Below, one piece after another: positions 35,373 to 44,800 of a DNA stretch of 64,000 nucleotides. The notes beneath the pieces were generated by a model. It searched no databases, was not told the DNA's origin, and was given only the letters and a program-made list of their open reading frames with translations. The position numbers were made by a program, and so were the translations under genes. The stretch is from an uncultured Flammeovirgaceae bacterium (GTDB lineage: Bacteria; Bacteroidota; Bacteroidia; Cytophagales; Cyclobacteriaceae): positions 27,865-91,864 of the forward strand of contig CAKZYA010000049.1 in the NCBI GenBank assembly GCA_937883755.1, given 5' to 3'. Within the stretch, counting starts at the first letter, position 1, and every line of letters begins with the position of its first letter.

Positions 35373-36341
35373 ATGCGAGAGGCCGCTTTTGTAAAACAAC
35401 GTCTGGAAAAATGGGAAGCCTTTGATGCGATGTTATCGCAGAAAAATCGGGTGGATCCCGATCAACTGTCGGCTCACTTTGTAGAAGTAACCGATGACTT
35501 AGCTTACGCCAACACCTACTACCCGAATAGCAATACCACTCGCTATCTAAATAATCTGGCCTCGCGAGTTCATCAGAAGATTTACCAAAACAAGCGAGAA
35601 GATCGCAATCGGCTGATCACGTTTTGGCGCGAAGAGTTACCGCTACTGTTTTATCAAGCTCGGAAACCACTTTTGTACTCTTTCATTATTTTCAGTTTAG
35701 CAGTACTAGTTGGAGCAACTTCTGCCGCTCATGATGAAACATTTGTCCGCTTAATTTTGGGTGATGCTTACGTGAATATGACGTTAGATAATATTGCTCA
35801 GGGCGACCCGATGCGGGTGTATAAGGATAGTAAGCAGGTCGATATGTTTTTTGCTATTACATTTAATAACATTCGAGTATCGTTCTACGCGTTTGCGGCA
35901 GGTATTCTGCTATCTATTGGGAGTGGGTTTATTTTGTTACAAAACGGAATTATGCTCGGGGCATTTCAGTACTTCTTCCATGAACAGGGATTATTATTTG
36001 AGTCTGCCTTAACTATCTGGATTCACGGTACAATCGAGATTGCTTCAATCATTATTGCCGGAGGCGCGGGATTGACAATGGGTAACAGTATCCTATTTCC
36101 GGGTACTTATCCCCGGATGCTTTCTTTTCAGCGAGGGGCGCGCCGGGGGGCTAAAATGGTGATTGGGCTAGTACCGTTGTTTATCGCAGCCGGCTTTTTA
36201 GAATCATTCGTGACCCGACTTACTGATTTACCTACCGTAGCAAAATTGGCGATTATCGGTTCTTCAGCGTTTGTGGTAGTCTATTACTTTGTTATATATC
36301 CTCAGAAAATAGCCAAACATGCAAAACTTCTCCAAGATTGA
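35373..36341 (+). CDS. SpoIIM-family (stage II sporulation protein M-like) membrane protein
   Basis: A 322-residue protein with a cytoplasmic N-terminal helical domain (1-95) and about six transmembrane segments ('LLYSFIIFSLAVLVGATSAA', 'FYAFAAGILLSIGSGFILL', 'IIIAGGAGLTMGNSILFPG'). 'HGTIEIASIIIAGGAGL' is the conserved SpoIIM/DUF95 core. The organism's group does not make endospores; in Bacteroidota this family is a regular member of MoxR-DUF58 operons. Its gene overlaps the next by 23 bases. Confidence 0.87.
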   Translation: MREAAFVKQRLEKWEAFDAMLSQKNRVDPDQLSAHFVEVTDDLAYANTYYPNSNTTRYLNNLASRVHQKIYQNKREDRNRLITFWREELPLLFYQARKPLLYSFIIFSLAVLVGATSAAHDETFVRLILGDAYVNMTLDNIAQGDPMRVYKDSKQVDMFFAITFNNIRVSFYAFAAGILLSIGSGFILLQNGIMLGAFQYFFHEQGLLFESALTIWIHGTIEIASIIIAGGAGLTMGNSILFPGTYPRMLSFQRGARRGAKMVIGLVPLFIAAGFLESFVTRLTDLPTVAKLAIIGSSAFVVVYYFVIYPQKIAKHAKLLQD

Positions 36342-37194
36342 TCTTTACGAAAAGCGGGATTTCGGCGAAAAGATAAACGCCACCTTTGCCTTTATTCGTC
36401 AGAACCTGGTACCACTGGGCAAATGTCTGCTGTTTATTGCCGGACCACTACTGGTAATCGTAGGGATTATCAATGGTATGTTACCTACATTGATTCAAAG
36501 TGGAACAACTACTGGGTTTATGGGGGGTACTGCTTTAAACGGAGTTTTTTCACTGTTTGGTGGGGCATTGGTCATTGCCGTCGTCCACGTTTATTTGGAA
36601 AGATATATGCAGCAAGATGGTGCGCCACAAGAAGTAGCTGATATCTGGGAGGGAGTAAAACCTGTCTTGCTTAAGACAATACTAGCTATAATAGTGACAG
36701 GGTTGGTAGTAGTGCTAGGGTTTATGTTTCTAATCATTCCCGGGTTCATACTTTTGGCTGCTCTGTCTCTAATTTTTGCGGTGATGACCCAGGAAAAGCT
36801 CTCTGTTGGTGATGCGTTTAGTCGCTGCTTTCGCCTAGTTTCGGGTAATTACCTAAGTACGCTGCTACTGATTGTCGTGATGATTATTCTGCAAACCATG
36901 CTGGGAACCATCATCGGATTACCCGCTTTACTGATGATGGGTACGGATTCTTTCTTTACCGCTTCGGGCGAGATGATGATGGGAGACAAGTCGTTACTGT
37001 ATAAGGTTGGTTACATTCTTGCTCAAGTGCTTAACACCCTAGGAAATCAGTTATTATCGGCGATTACGTTGGTAGCTATCGCGTTTCAGTATGGTAATCT
37101 GGTAGAAAAAAAGGAGTCAGCCGGGCTTATGCAAGATATTAACGCTATCGGTAATACTAATCAGTCGGCTACTGACCCTGACGAAACATTTTGA
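36319..37194 (+). CDS. Multi-pass membrane protein of the MoxR operon
   Basis: A 291-residue protein with about six hydrophobic segments, for example 'LLFIAGPLLVIVGIINGML', 'TILAIIVTGLVVVLGFMFL' and 'STLLLIVVMIILQTMLGTI'. 'IIPGFILLAALSLIFAVMTQ' followed by 'AFSRCFRLVSGNY' resembles membrane domains of glycerophosphodiesterase-type and DUF975-like proteins. It overlaps the SpoIIM-like gene by 23 bases and the DUF4129 gene by 4, so it is translationally coupled to both. No catalytic motif was seen. Confidence 0.72.
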   Translation: MQNFSKIDLYEKRDFGEKINATFAFIRQNLVPLGKCLLFIAGPLLVIVGIINGMLPTLIQSGTTTGFMGGTALNGVFSLFGGALVIAVVHVYLERYMQQDGAPQEVADIWEGVKPVLLKTILAIIVTGLVVVLGFMFLIIPGFILLAALSLIFAVMTQEKLSVGDAFSRCFRLVSGNYLSTLLLIVVMIILQTMLGTIIGLPALLMMGTDSFFTASGEMMMGDKSLLYKVGYILAQVLNTLGNQLLSAITLVAIAFQYGNLVEKKESAGLMQDINAIGNTNQSATDPDETF

Positions 37195-37922
37195 TATACT
37201 TACGTTACCAAAAGACAATTTACTCAGTAGGATTGCGATGGTTAGTTCTATTGCTGTTGTTAAATATCTCAGCAATGGCTCAAGCCTTGCCAGCTGACTC
37301 CGTTCGGAGTGAACCGTCTCGCTCATTTTCCGCTGAAAAGATAGAAGCTTATCTAGCTGATGATGACTTTGATTATCCTGAGCGAGGACAAGTCAAGGTT
37401 GATCTGTGGTCGAGATTCTGGCAGTGGCTGTCACAGTACTTTCCCCAATTAGAAGTAGACGAGGAGTGGGCACAGATCATAAAAATTGGATTTTATGTGC
37501 TCTGTGCTCTAGCTATTATCTACGCCGTGCTACAGTTGTTAGGCATAGATGCTAATCAGCTACTCGGTCGTACTCCTAAGTCGCAGGTACGATACGTGGG
37601 CGAGACAGAGGATATTCATAAAATTGATTTTGAACAGGAGATTAGCCGAGCAGTACAGCAGCGAAATTATCGGCAGGCTATTCGGTGGTGCTACCTGTGG
37701 GCACTCAAGAAGCTGAGTGATCAGCAGCAAATTGACTGGCATCCGGGTAAAACTAATCACGACTATTTAGCCGAACTTACGTCAGATTCGCTACGAAAGA
37801 AGCTATCGTATCTGGGGTATTTGCACGAATATACCTGGTACGGTGATTTTCCGGCAGATGAGAACCTGTACCGCGATGCTCAACGTCAGGCCAATGAATT
37901 ATCGCCAACTCAAGCCGTGTAA
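37191..37922 (+). CDS. DUF4129-domain membrane protein
   Basis: A 243-residue protein starting at a TTG overlapping the previous stop (TTGA). It has an N-terminal signal-type helix ('LRWLVLLLLLNISAMAQA'), a short extracytoplasmic part, a transmembrane helix at about 103-125 ('IGFYVLCALAIIYAVLQLL') and the cytoplasmic DUF4129 domain ('RNYRQAIRWCYLWALKKL', 'HDYLAELTSDSLRKK'). DUF4129 proteins are standard partners of MoxR and DUF58 proteins. The following gene begins 3 bases later. Confidence 0.85.
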   Translation: MIYLRYQKTIYSVGLRWLVLLLLLNISAMAQALPADSVRSEPSRSFSAEKIEAYLADDDFDYPERGQVKVDLWSRFWQWLSQYFPQLEVDEEWAQIIKIGFYVLCALAIIYAVLQLLGIDANQLLGRTPKSQVRYVGETEDIHKIDFEQEISRAVQQRNYRQAIRWCYLWALKKLSDQQQIDWHPGKTNHDYLAELTSDSLRKKLSYLGYLHEYTWYGDFPADENLYRDAQRQANELSPTQAV

Positions 37923-37925
37923 GCG

Positions 37926-39065
37926 ATGAAGATGCGGAAATACTACTTCTTTCTGATCATAACCGTTGCCCTGCTAGTGGTAGTAGAACTGCTCACCCCG
38001 CCGCCTACTGATTGGAGCATGACTCTGCACCATCGGGATAAAATTCCCTACGGTACGTACGTGCTACGCGATCTGATTCAGGATTTATTTCCTGGGAAGC
38101 AAATACAGACTTCCTATGAAACACTATACGAGCTTGACCAGAGCAACGCTCTACCACCCAATATCCTGGTATTAAGCAGGAGTTTTGGTCCAGATAGCTT
38201 AGATATGGATGTATTATTTACCGCCGTGACCAACGGGAGGCAAGCTTTCATTGCATCTAACTACTTTTATGGTTATTTCGCTGATACGCTGAACCTCGAG
38301 ACCGACACAGAGCCATTGTTCGGTAACATTGATTCACTAGTAACGGACGGGATGATGATTGACCGTAGCGTATTCACATCCTACGATAGTACCCGAACTA
38401 CCGTACTCAAGCGTAATGCGGCTGATTCTCCGATATTACTCCAGGTAGACTGGGGTAATGGGAAGCTGTATTTACACAGTGAACCTCGGTTATTTACCAA
38501 TTATGAGATGCTGCACGAACAGCGATACGCCGAAGTGGCTAGTGCGCTATCATTTTTACCTGTTCAAGATGTTCTCTGGACGGAATACTACCAGGTAGGC
38601 CGATTGGAGTCAGGCTCGCCTCTGCGATTTTTACTAAGTGAGCCGCCGCTACGTTGGGGACTGTACGCTGGGCTGTGGGGTTTGTTATTATTCATACTAT
38701 TTGAAACCAAACGCAAGCAGCGAGCCATTCCCCTGCATCGGCCACCAGCGAATACTACATTAGAGTTTGTCTCTACGGTAGCCAATTTGTATTATCGCAC
38801 CCGAAACCATAAAAAGCTGGCAGATAAAAAGGTGGCTCACTTCCTCCGGTTTATCCGGAATCAGTATCGTTTGCTGCCTGACCTTACTAATCCAGAATTT
38901 CGGGAAAGACTCGCGCATAAATCAGATAGAGAGCAACGTGAAGTAGATGCATTATTAGATCACATAATTCATATCCAGCGGGCTAATCAGATAAAGGAAG
39001 AAGAGTTACTAAAGCTGAATAAGCAAATCAATGATTTTTATCAGGGTAAAAAGCAGCTTAGTTGA
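37926..39065 (+). CDS. DUF4350-domain membrane protein
   Basis: A 379-residue protein with an N-terminal transmembrane helix ('YFFLIITVALLVVVELL'), an extracytoplasmic domain of about 220 residues ('KIPYGTYVLRDLIQDLFPGK' at its start), a second helix near 245-262 ('LYAGLWGLLLFILFE') and a cytoplasmic helical tail. This is the DUF4350 architecture seen between DUF4129 and MoxR genes. Biochemical role unknown. Confidence 0.83.
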   Translation: MKMRKYYFFLIITVALLVVVELLTPPPTDWSMTLHHRDKIPYGTYVLRDLIQDLFPGKQIQTSYETLYELDQSNALPPNILVLSRSFGPDSLDMDVLFTAVTNGRQAFIASNYFYGYFADTLNLETDTEPLFGNIDSLVTDGMMIDRSVFTSYDSTRTTVLKRNAADSPILLQVDWGNGKLYLHSEPRLFTNYEMLHEQRYAEVASALSFLPVQDVLWTEYYQVGRLESGSPLRFLLSEPPLRWGLYAGLWGLLLFILFETKRKQRAIPLHRPPANTTLEFVSTVANLYYRTRNHKKLADKKVAHFLRFIRNQYRLLPDLTNPEFRERLAHKSDREQREVDALLDHIIHIQRANQIKEEELLKLNKQINDFYQGKKQLS

Positions 39066-39110
39066 TTGCTCATTGAACTTTTGATCACGACTATTTTATA
39101 AGTACTATAT

Positions 39111-40097
39111 ATGGAACCATCAGAAGGCTCAGCCTTTAAGTCTCGAATCGATTTATCGCCTCTGAAAGAAAGCGTAGATGCCGTGCGGAAGAGCATTGGT
39201 CAGTGGGTAGTTGGTCAGGAATCCATGGTTGACCTATTGCTAGTGGCACTATTGGCGGACGGGCACGTACTGTTAGAAGGAGTACCTGGAGTCGCCAAAA
39301 CCCTGACAGCTAAACTCATTGCCCGCGTTGTATCGGTGCAGTTTTCCCGCATTCAGTTTACCCCTGACCTGATGCCTTCGGATGTTATTGGCACATCGGT
39401 ATTTAATGCCAAAACGGCTGATTTTGAGTTTAGATCGGGACCGATATTTTCTAACATTGTGCTGGTAGATGAGATTAACCGTGCACCCGCCAAAACCCAG
39501 GCTTCTTTATTCGAGGCTATGGAAGAGCGACAGGTAACGGTAGACGGAAAAACTTATCCATTGGAGTCACCCTTTTTGGTAGTAGCTACCCAAAACCCGA
39601 TTGAGCAGGAAGGCACGTATCGCCTGCCTGAAGCCCAATTAGACCGATTTCTCTTCAAAATAGAAGTAACCTATCCATCACTGGAAGAAGAAACCATGAT
39701 GTTATCCCGATTTCATAAACGGAATACTTCATTAGATATGGAAGTAGTATCACCCATTATATCGGCTGAACAGCTAAGGCAACACCGGACGACGATAGGT
39801 GATATTCGGGTAGAAGAACATTTGGTTAGCTACATCGCTCATCTAGTACACGAAACCCGTCAGCATCCCTCATTATACTTAGGAGCATCCCCTCGGGCAT
39901 CCTTAGCCATACTTTCTGGTTCCAAGGCACTAGCCGCTATCCGCGGGCGCGACTTTGTTACTCCTGAAGACATTCAGTACGTAGCCTTGCCCGTTTTGGT
40001 TCATCGGGTGATGATTACTCCCGAAGTAGAAATGGAAGGTCGCTCAGCAACCGATGTGCTCAAACTGATTTTAGACCAAGTAGAAGTGCCCCGTTAG
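39111..40097 (+). CDS. MoxR-family AAA+ ATPase
   Basis: A 328-residue AAA+ protein. Walker A 'LEGVPGVAKTLTAKLIA', Walker B 'IVLVDEINRAPAKTQ', sensor-1 'VVATQNPIEQEGTYRLPEA' and a C-terminal AAA lid ('LYLGASPRASLAILSGSKA') match MoxR. MoxR ATPases act as chaperones that help assemble or activate partner vWA/DUF58 proteins at the membrane. Its gene is 10 bases before the DUF58 gene. Confidence 0.95.
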   Translation: MEPSEGSAFKSRIDLSPLKESVDAVRKSIGQWVVGQESMVDLLLVALLADGHVLLEGVPGVAKTLTAKLIARVVSVQFSRIQFTPDLMPSDVIGTSVFNAKTADFEFRSGPIFSNIVLVDEINRAPAKTQASLFEAMEERQVTVDGKTYPLESPFLVVATQNPIEQEGTYRLPEAQLDRFLFKIEVTYPSLEEETMMLSRFHKRNTSLDMEVVSPIISAEQLRQHRTTIGDIRVEEHLVSYIAHLVHETRQHPSLYLGASPRASLAILSGSKALAAIRGRDFVTPEDIQYVALPVLVHRVMITPEVEMEGRSATDVLKLILDQVEVPR

Positions 40098-40107
40098 TGG
40101 TTGATAT

Positions 40108-41436
40108 ATGATTTTTCGCCAGCTCTATCTTACTCCATGGTTCTTCTGGTCGATAGGTGCCGTTACCCTGTTGCTGTTGCTAGGGTTCAGTGTACCGATT
40201 TTATTTCCAGTAGGGCAAGTGGCGTTGGTAGTGTTGGTAGTACTTTTCCTGGCTGATATTATTTTACTATTTCGGGTTCGGCAGGGAGTGACAGGAGACC
40301 GGGTTTGTCCCGAGCGACTATCTAACGGTGACGAAAATATCCTAACGGTTGATCTCAAAAATCATTACTCATTTCCGGTTCACGGTCAGATTATTGACGA
40401 ACTACCTTACCAGTTTCAGGAACGGAATTTTAGTATTCAGTTTAATTTACGTCCTCAGGAAAAGAAAAATTATAGCTACATAGTACGCCCGGTAAAGCGG
40501 GGTGTGTACCAGTTTGGCACGGTTAATACCTTTGTACAGTCTCCCCTACGGTTGGTACGCCGTCGGTATCGTTTAGCATCCGCTACAGAGGTGGCGGTAT
40601 ACCCCTCGTTTATTCAGATGCGTAAGTACGAGCTGTTGGCGTTTTCAAATCACCTGACCGAAATCGGCATTAAGAAGATTCGACGGCTGGGGCATAATCA
40701 AGAATTTGAGCAGATTAAGGAGTATGTAGCAGGTGACGATTACCGTACTATTAACTGGAAAGCAACGGCTCGGCGAGATAGCCTGATGGTGAACAACTAT
40801 CAAGATGAACGGGCTCAGTCGGTATACGCAGTAATAGACAAAAGTCGAAGCATGAAAATGCCTTTTGGGGGAATGACGTTGCTAGATTACGCTATCAATG
40901 CCAGTTTAGTCATCTCCAATATTGTCCTCAAAAAAGAAGATAAAGCCGGACTGATTACCTTTCAGCATAAAGTGCAGGGTTTTGTCCCTGCTCACCGCCG
41001 AAGTCGGCAACTCTACTTGCTGATGGAAGCTTTGTATAATCAGAAGACGGCTTATAAAGAGGTCAATTACGCAGCCCTTTACGCCACTACTAAGCGACGA
41101 CTGGCTCAGCGAAGTTTATTATTGATTTTTTCTAATTTCGAGTCGGTGTCGGCTCTGCATCGTCAGTTACCATATTTGCGGAAAATTGCTCGACAACACC
41201 TTCCTATTGTTATTTTCTTTAAAAATACCGAGTTGTACGAATTTGCCGGACAGGAAGTGACGAACCTTCGGGCAGTATATCGCAATACTATTGCCGAACA
41301 GTTTATTGACGAAAAACAGCAAATAGCTGATGAGTTGTATCATTATGGCATTCAGGCACTCCTCACCACTCCTCAACAACTCTCAGTAGATACCATTAAC
41401 AAGTATTTGGAGATTAAAGCGAGAGGGTTACTGTAA
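40108..41436 (+). CDS. DUF58-domain protein (vWA-like MoxR partner)
   Basis: A 442-residue protein with two N-terminal transmembrane helices (about 10-50), an extracytoplasmic-type beta domain, and the DUF58 core 'IKEYVAGDDYRTINWKATAR' leading to a vWA-like fold whose MIDAS is 'AVIDKSRSMKM' (D-x-S-x-S). It is the last gene of the MoxR operon, ending at a perfect AT-rich hairpin. Confidence 0.92.
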   Translation: MIFRQLYLTPWFFWSIGAVTLLLLLGFSVPILFPVGQVALVVLVVLFLADIILLFRVRQGVTGDRVCPERLSNGDENILTVDLKNHYSFPVHGQIIDELPYQFQERNFSIQFNLRPQEKKNYSYIVRPVKRGVYQFGTVNTFVQSPLRLVRRRYRLASATEVAVYPSFIQMRKYELLAFSNHLTEIGIKKIRRLGHNQEFEQIKEYVAGDDYRTINWKATARRDSLMVNNYQDERAQSVYAVIDKSRSMKMPFGGMTLLDYAINASLVISNIVLKKEDKAGLITFQHKVQGFVPAHRRSRQLYLLMEALYNQKTAYKEVNYAALYATTKRRLAQRSLLLIFSNFESVSALHRQLPYLRKIARQHLPIVIFFKNTELYEFAGQEVTNLRAVYRNTIAEQFIDEKQQIADELYHYGIQALLTTPQQLSVDTINKYLEIKARGLL

Positions 41437-41437
41437 C

Positions 41438-41475
41438 ATATAATTAAATAAAATCGTGATTTTATTTAATTATAT
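41438..41475. terminator. Perfect AT-rich inverted repeat after the MoxR operon
   Basis: Two 18-base arms (left arm ATATAATTAAATAAAATC) flank a 2-base GT centre, starting directly after the DUF58 stop codon. It has no GC stem or dedicated T-run, but the arm itself is T-rich, so it may end transcription or protect the mRNA end. Confidence 0.5.
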
Positions 41476-41801
41476 TAAGAATAAATAATTCAATTTATAG
41501 TAATATCCTTACATCGTGAGAAATAAGAACATATTATGTTCTATGTAATATTTAATAAATATTTATAGAGATATCTCGAAAACAACGCGCTGGCTGTGCT
41601 AATTCAGTGGTCTACGCATAAGTAATAATCGCCTGACAGAGAAACCTTCAGAAGAAGGGGGTATCTGTAGAGTACAGAAGTGTTTTTCCTCTGAAAATGT
41701 GCAAATTCAGTGAATAGCCTTACATGCCGAAAATGTAGTGAGCTTGTACCGCTTCATACTTCGCTCGTATTATTGTGCTTGTAGAAGTACATTCTTCAAG
41801 T
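41476..41801 (+). promoter_or_regulatory. Leader/promoter region of the giant T9SS gene
   Basis: A 326-base gap with no credible gene. The first 110 bases are very AT-rich. A 15-bp palindrome GAACATATTATGTTC lies at 41527-41541 and a 10-bp palindrome GAGATATCTC at 41568-41577. The second half is mixed in composition and contains ATTCAGTG twice (near 41603 and 41705). This probably holds the promoter and a leader of the large secreted-protein gene; I cannot place a -7/-33 box with confidence. Confidence 0.35.
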
Positions 41802-44800
41802 ATGAATATGAGATACCAAGAGTTTGCGATAACGTTTTTTATTACTACTTGTCTATTTCTTAGCACTAATATACTAGCTCAAATCGGGCCTGCGGGGGTA
41901 GGTAATTTTGATGGTTCTTCCGGGCGACCCCGAAATGTCCTTTGGCTGGATGCGAGTACGCTCACTCCTGGGCTGAGTAATGGTGCTGATGTGTCTTCTT
42001 GGGCTGATAAATCGGGTAATTCTCTTACTCTTCAACCCTCAGCACTTGGTTCAAACACTGATGGCTCTGATCCCGACGTTCCTTCTTTTGTATTGGATGG
42101 TGGAGCGCCTTTTAATAATCTTCCCGTAGTTCGTTTCGATGCTAGTAACTCAGAGCGGTTAATACTATCATCTTTTAGTTTAATGCCTACTGACGCAATT
42201 ACTACCATCATTGTATTAAGAGAAGCAGATCCTATAGTGGATCTTAACGGGAACGGTATAGTATCTTACGCAGTAAGTGGAAGTAGTAATGAGTATTTAA
42301 TACTTAACTCGTCATCAGGTGTACTGGGAACTTTTGTCAATGGTAATAATAGAGGTACAGGTGATTTAACTAGTGCTAATGCTCGGGTCTTGAGTACGCG
42401 CTGGCAACGTAGCAATAGCCAACTAATACATAACCTTGATACGGATGTAGAATATAACGACATTAATAGTAGCGCAGCATCAATGACTGCTGGGGGAACC
42501 CTAGCATTAGGTGGGGAGCAAGATGCGGTAGATGGTAACTACGAAACCGATCAAGACTTCAGTGGTGATATTGCTGAGATCATTATGTTTGATGAGTCAC
42601 TAAGTAATGCCGATCGCCTCATCATAGAAAACTATCTTAGCCAGAAATATAGTATTACCATTACTGATGATTTCTTCGGGAACGATACTGACTATAACAG
42701 CAGCTACGATGAAGATATCCGAGGTATTGGCTCAGATGGCACTAATACCCGGACTAATTCACAAAGCAGTGGCGCTCTTACTATCCGTGAAAGTGCTAGC
42801 TCTTTGGATACCGATGAGTACGTTATGTTCGCTCATAGTGGCACTACACACGCAGATGGAGTAACGACTAACCGGGCTGACATAGTGAATATTACCGACC
42901 GTTGGGCTCGCGACTGGTATGTGGAAGTGAACCAAGGAGGCGGTGGAGCTGGAGTAGATGGTGGCGACGTAAGCGTAGAAATGGTTTTTGACTTTGGCGA
43001 AGCCGGACTTACCTACTCGGGGGCGTTATCTAATTACGTTCTCCTCTATCGTTCTACTTCAGGGGGTGATTTTGACCGAATATACGTCGATAGTTATGCC
43101 GTAGAAGGGGGAAATCAGGTAGTGGCAAGTGTACCCTCATCGCGGCTCAACACTGGGTATTACACATTGGGTACAGGTAATCCACTGTTGTCACAAACCT
43201 GGTACGTATTTCAAGATGGCGACTGGGATGATCCTACCACCTGGACCACTGATGCCTCTACGGCACCAATTTTCAATAATCCTTCCAGTGCGATCCCAGT
43301 GGCCGCTGACGAAGTGATTATCCGTTCAGGTCGAACCGTAACGATTCAGCCTGGCACGGATAATTTAGAGGTAAACACAATTAAGGTAGACGGAGAACTG
43401 AATGTGACAACGACTACTGGACACAATTTCAATACAATTAACGGAACTGGATTTATCCGAATGGCGGGAAATAATCCGGGCGGTGGCTTGGTAGATAATT
43501 TTCCGACCGGGATAGTCACAGGAAATATCGGTTTTGCTGATACTGATAACGGCGGTACGGTAGTTATTGCTGCCGCAGGAGAAATCAGTCTAAATCAAGA
43601 TCGTACATTCAAAAACTTACGGATTGAGCTCGATAATAATTCAGATGATGCACTGCTTGGAGCTGATATTACCCTAAATGGTGACTTTGAGGTGAGAAAC
43701 GGTGGTTTCCAATTTGGTGATGGAACCACGACGGCTCGTAACTTTACCGTATTTGGTGATGCCTTAATTACTAACAACAGTGGTACTCGTATTGGTAATA
43801 TTTCTACCTCTACTGCCAACGTGCGCCACGCTTTTACGCTTTACGGTGACTTTACCAATCAGGGGCAAGTACGCTTTACCAATCGAGCTGATTTTGCTTC
43901 GGATACTGATCGGCGTGATCCTAACAATGCCTATTACACTAGTGAAGCTACAAACGGTATTGTAGATGTCACATTTGCTAGTGATAATGTTGACCAAACC
44001 GTCAACTGTAACGGTACCACGTACTTCTACCGGATCGTGATAGATAAGGGAGTAGATGATACCTATCTATTATCACTCCGGGCTAGCAGTGAAGATAATT
44101 TTCGGTTACTAGGTTTTGCGAACGATAATGTGAACTCCGACCAGCAAACAGCTACCGAGAACACCAATGCCTTTGCCTTGATTAATGGTACGGCAGATAT
44201 TCGTAGTAATGTGGAAATTCCGGTATTGAATCGTAATGGTAATTATTCTATCTCATCTACCGCTCGTTTATGGGTAGATGGTGGCGATGTTCGGAAAACC
44301 TCCTCTACTGCTATTGTTCCCTACGGAACGGTACAAGTGAGTGCGGGCTACTTAGAAGCCACTGGGGGCAGTGGATTAACCTTGCGCGAAAATGGACTGA
44401 TTAAGATTGAAGGAGGAACCGTGCTTACCAACCAAATCAGAACCTCAATTGTGGGATCAGGTAGCCTGGGGGGGTACGACCAATCGGGTGGCGATGTAAC
44501 CGTAGACGGTGATATAAGTGGAGCCAGTGGTGATTACTATATATTTAGTCTGACTTACACGGGTAATGTATTCCTAATGTCGGGTGGAACATTAACGGTG
44601 ACCGGGGCGAACAGCCGGGGAGCTATCTTCATTAATAGTGACCCTGGTAACGTAAATGTAACGGGAGGTACCGTGACTGTTGAGTCAAGTAATATCAATA
44701 ATGCTACTATCACTTCTCGTGCGCCTTTTTACAGCGTAAATATGAGAGCTGATGGTGCTTCAGTCGGAGAAATTGATTTAGACGGAGGAACATCAGGCCC

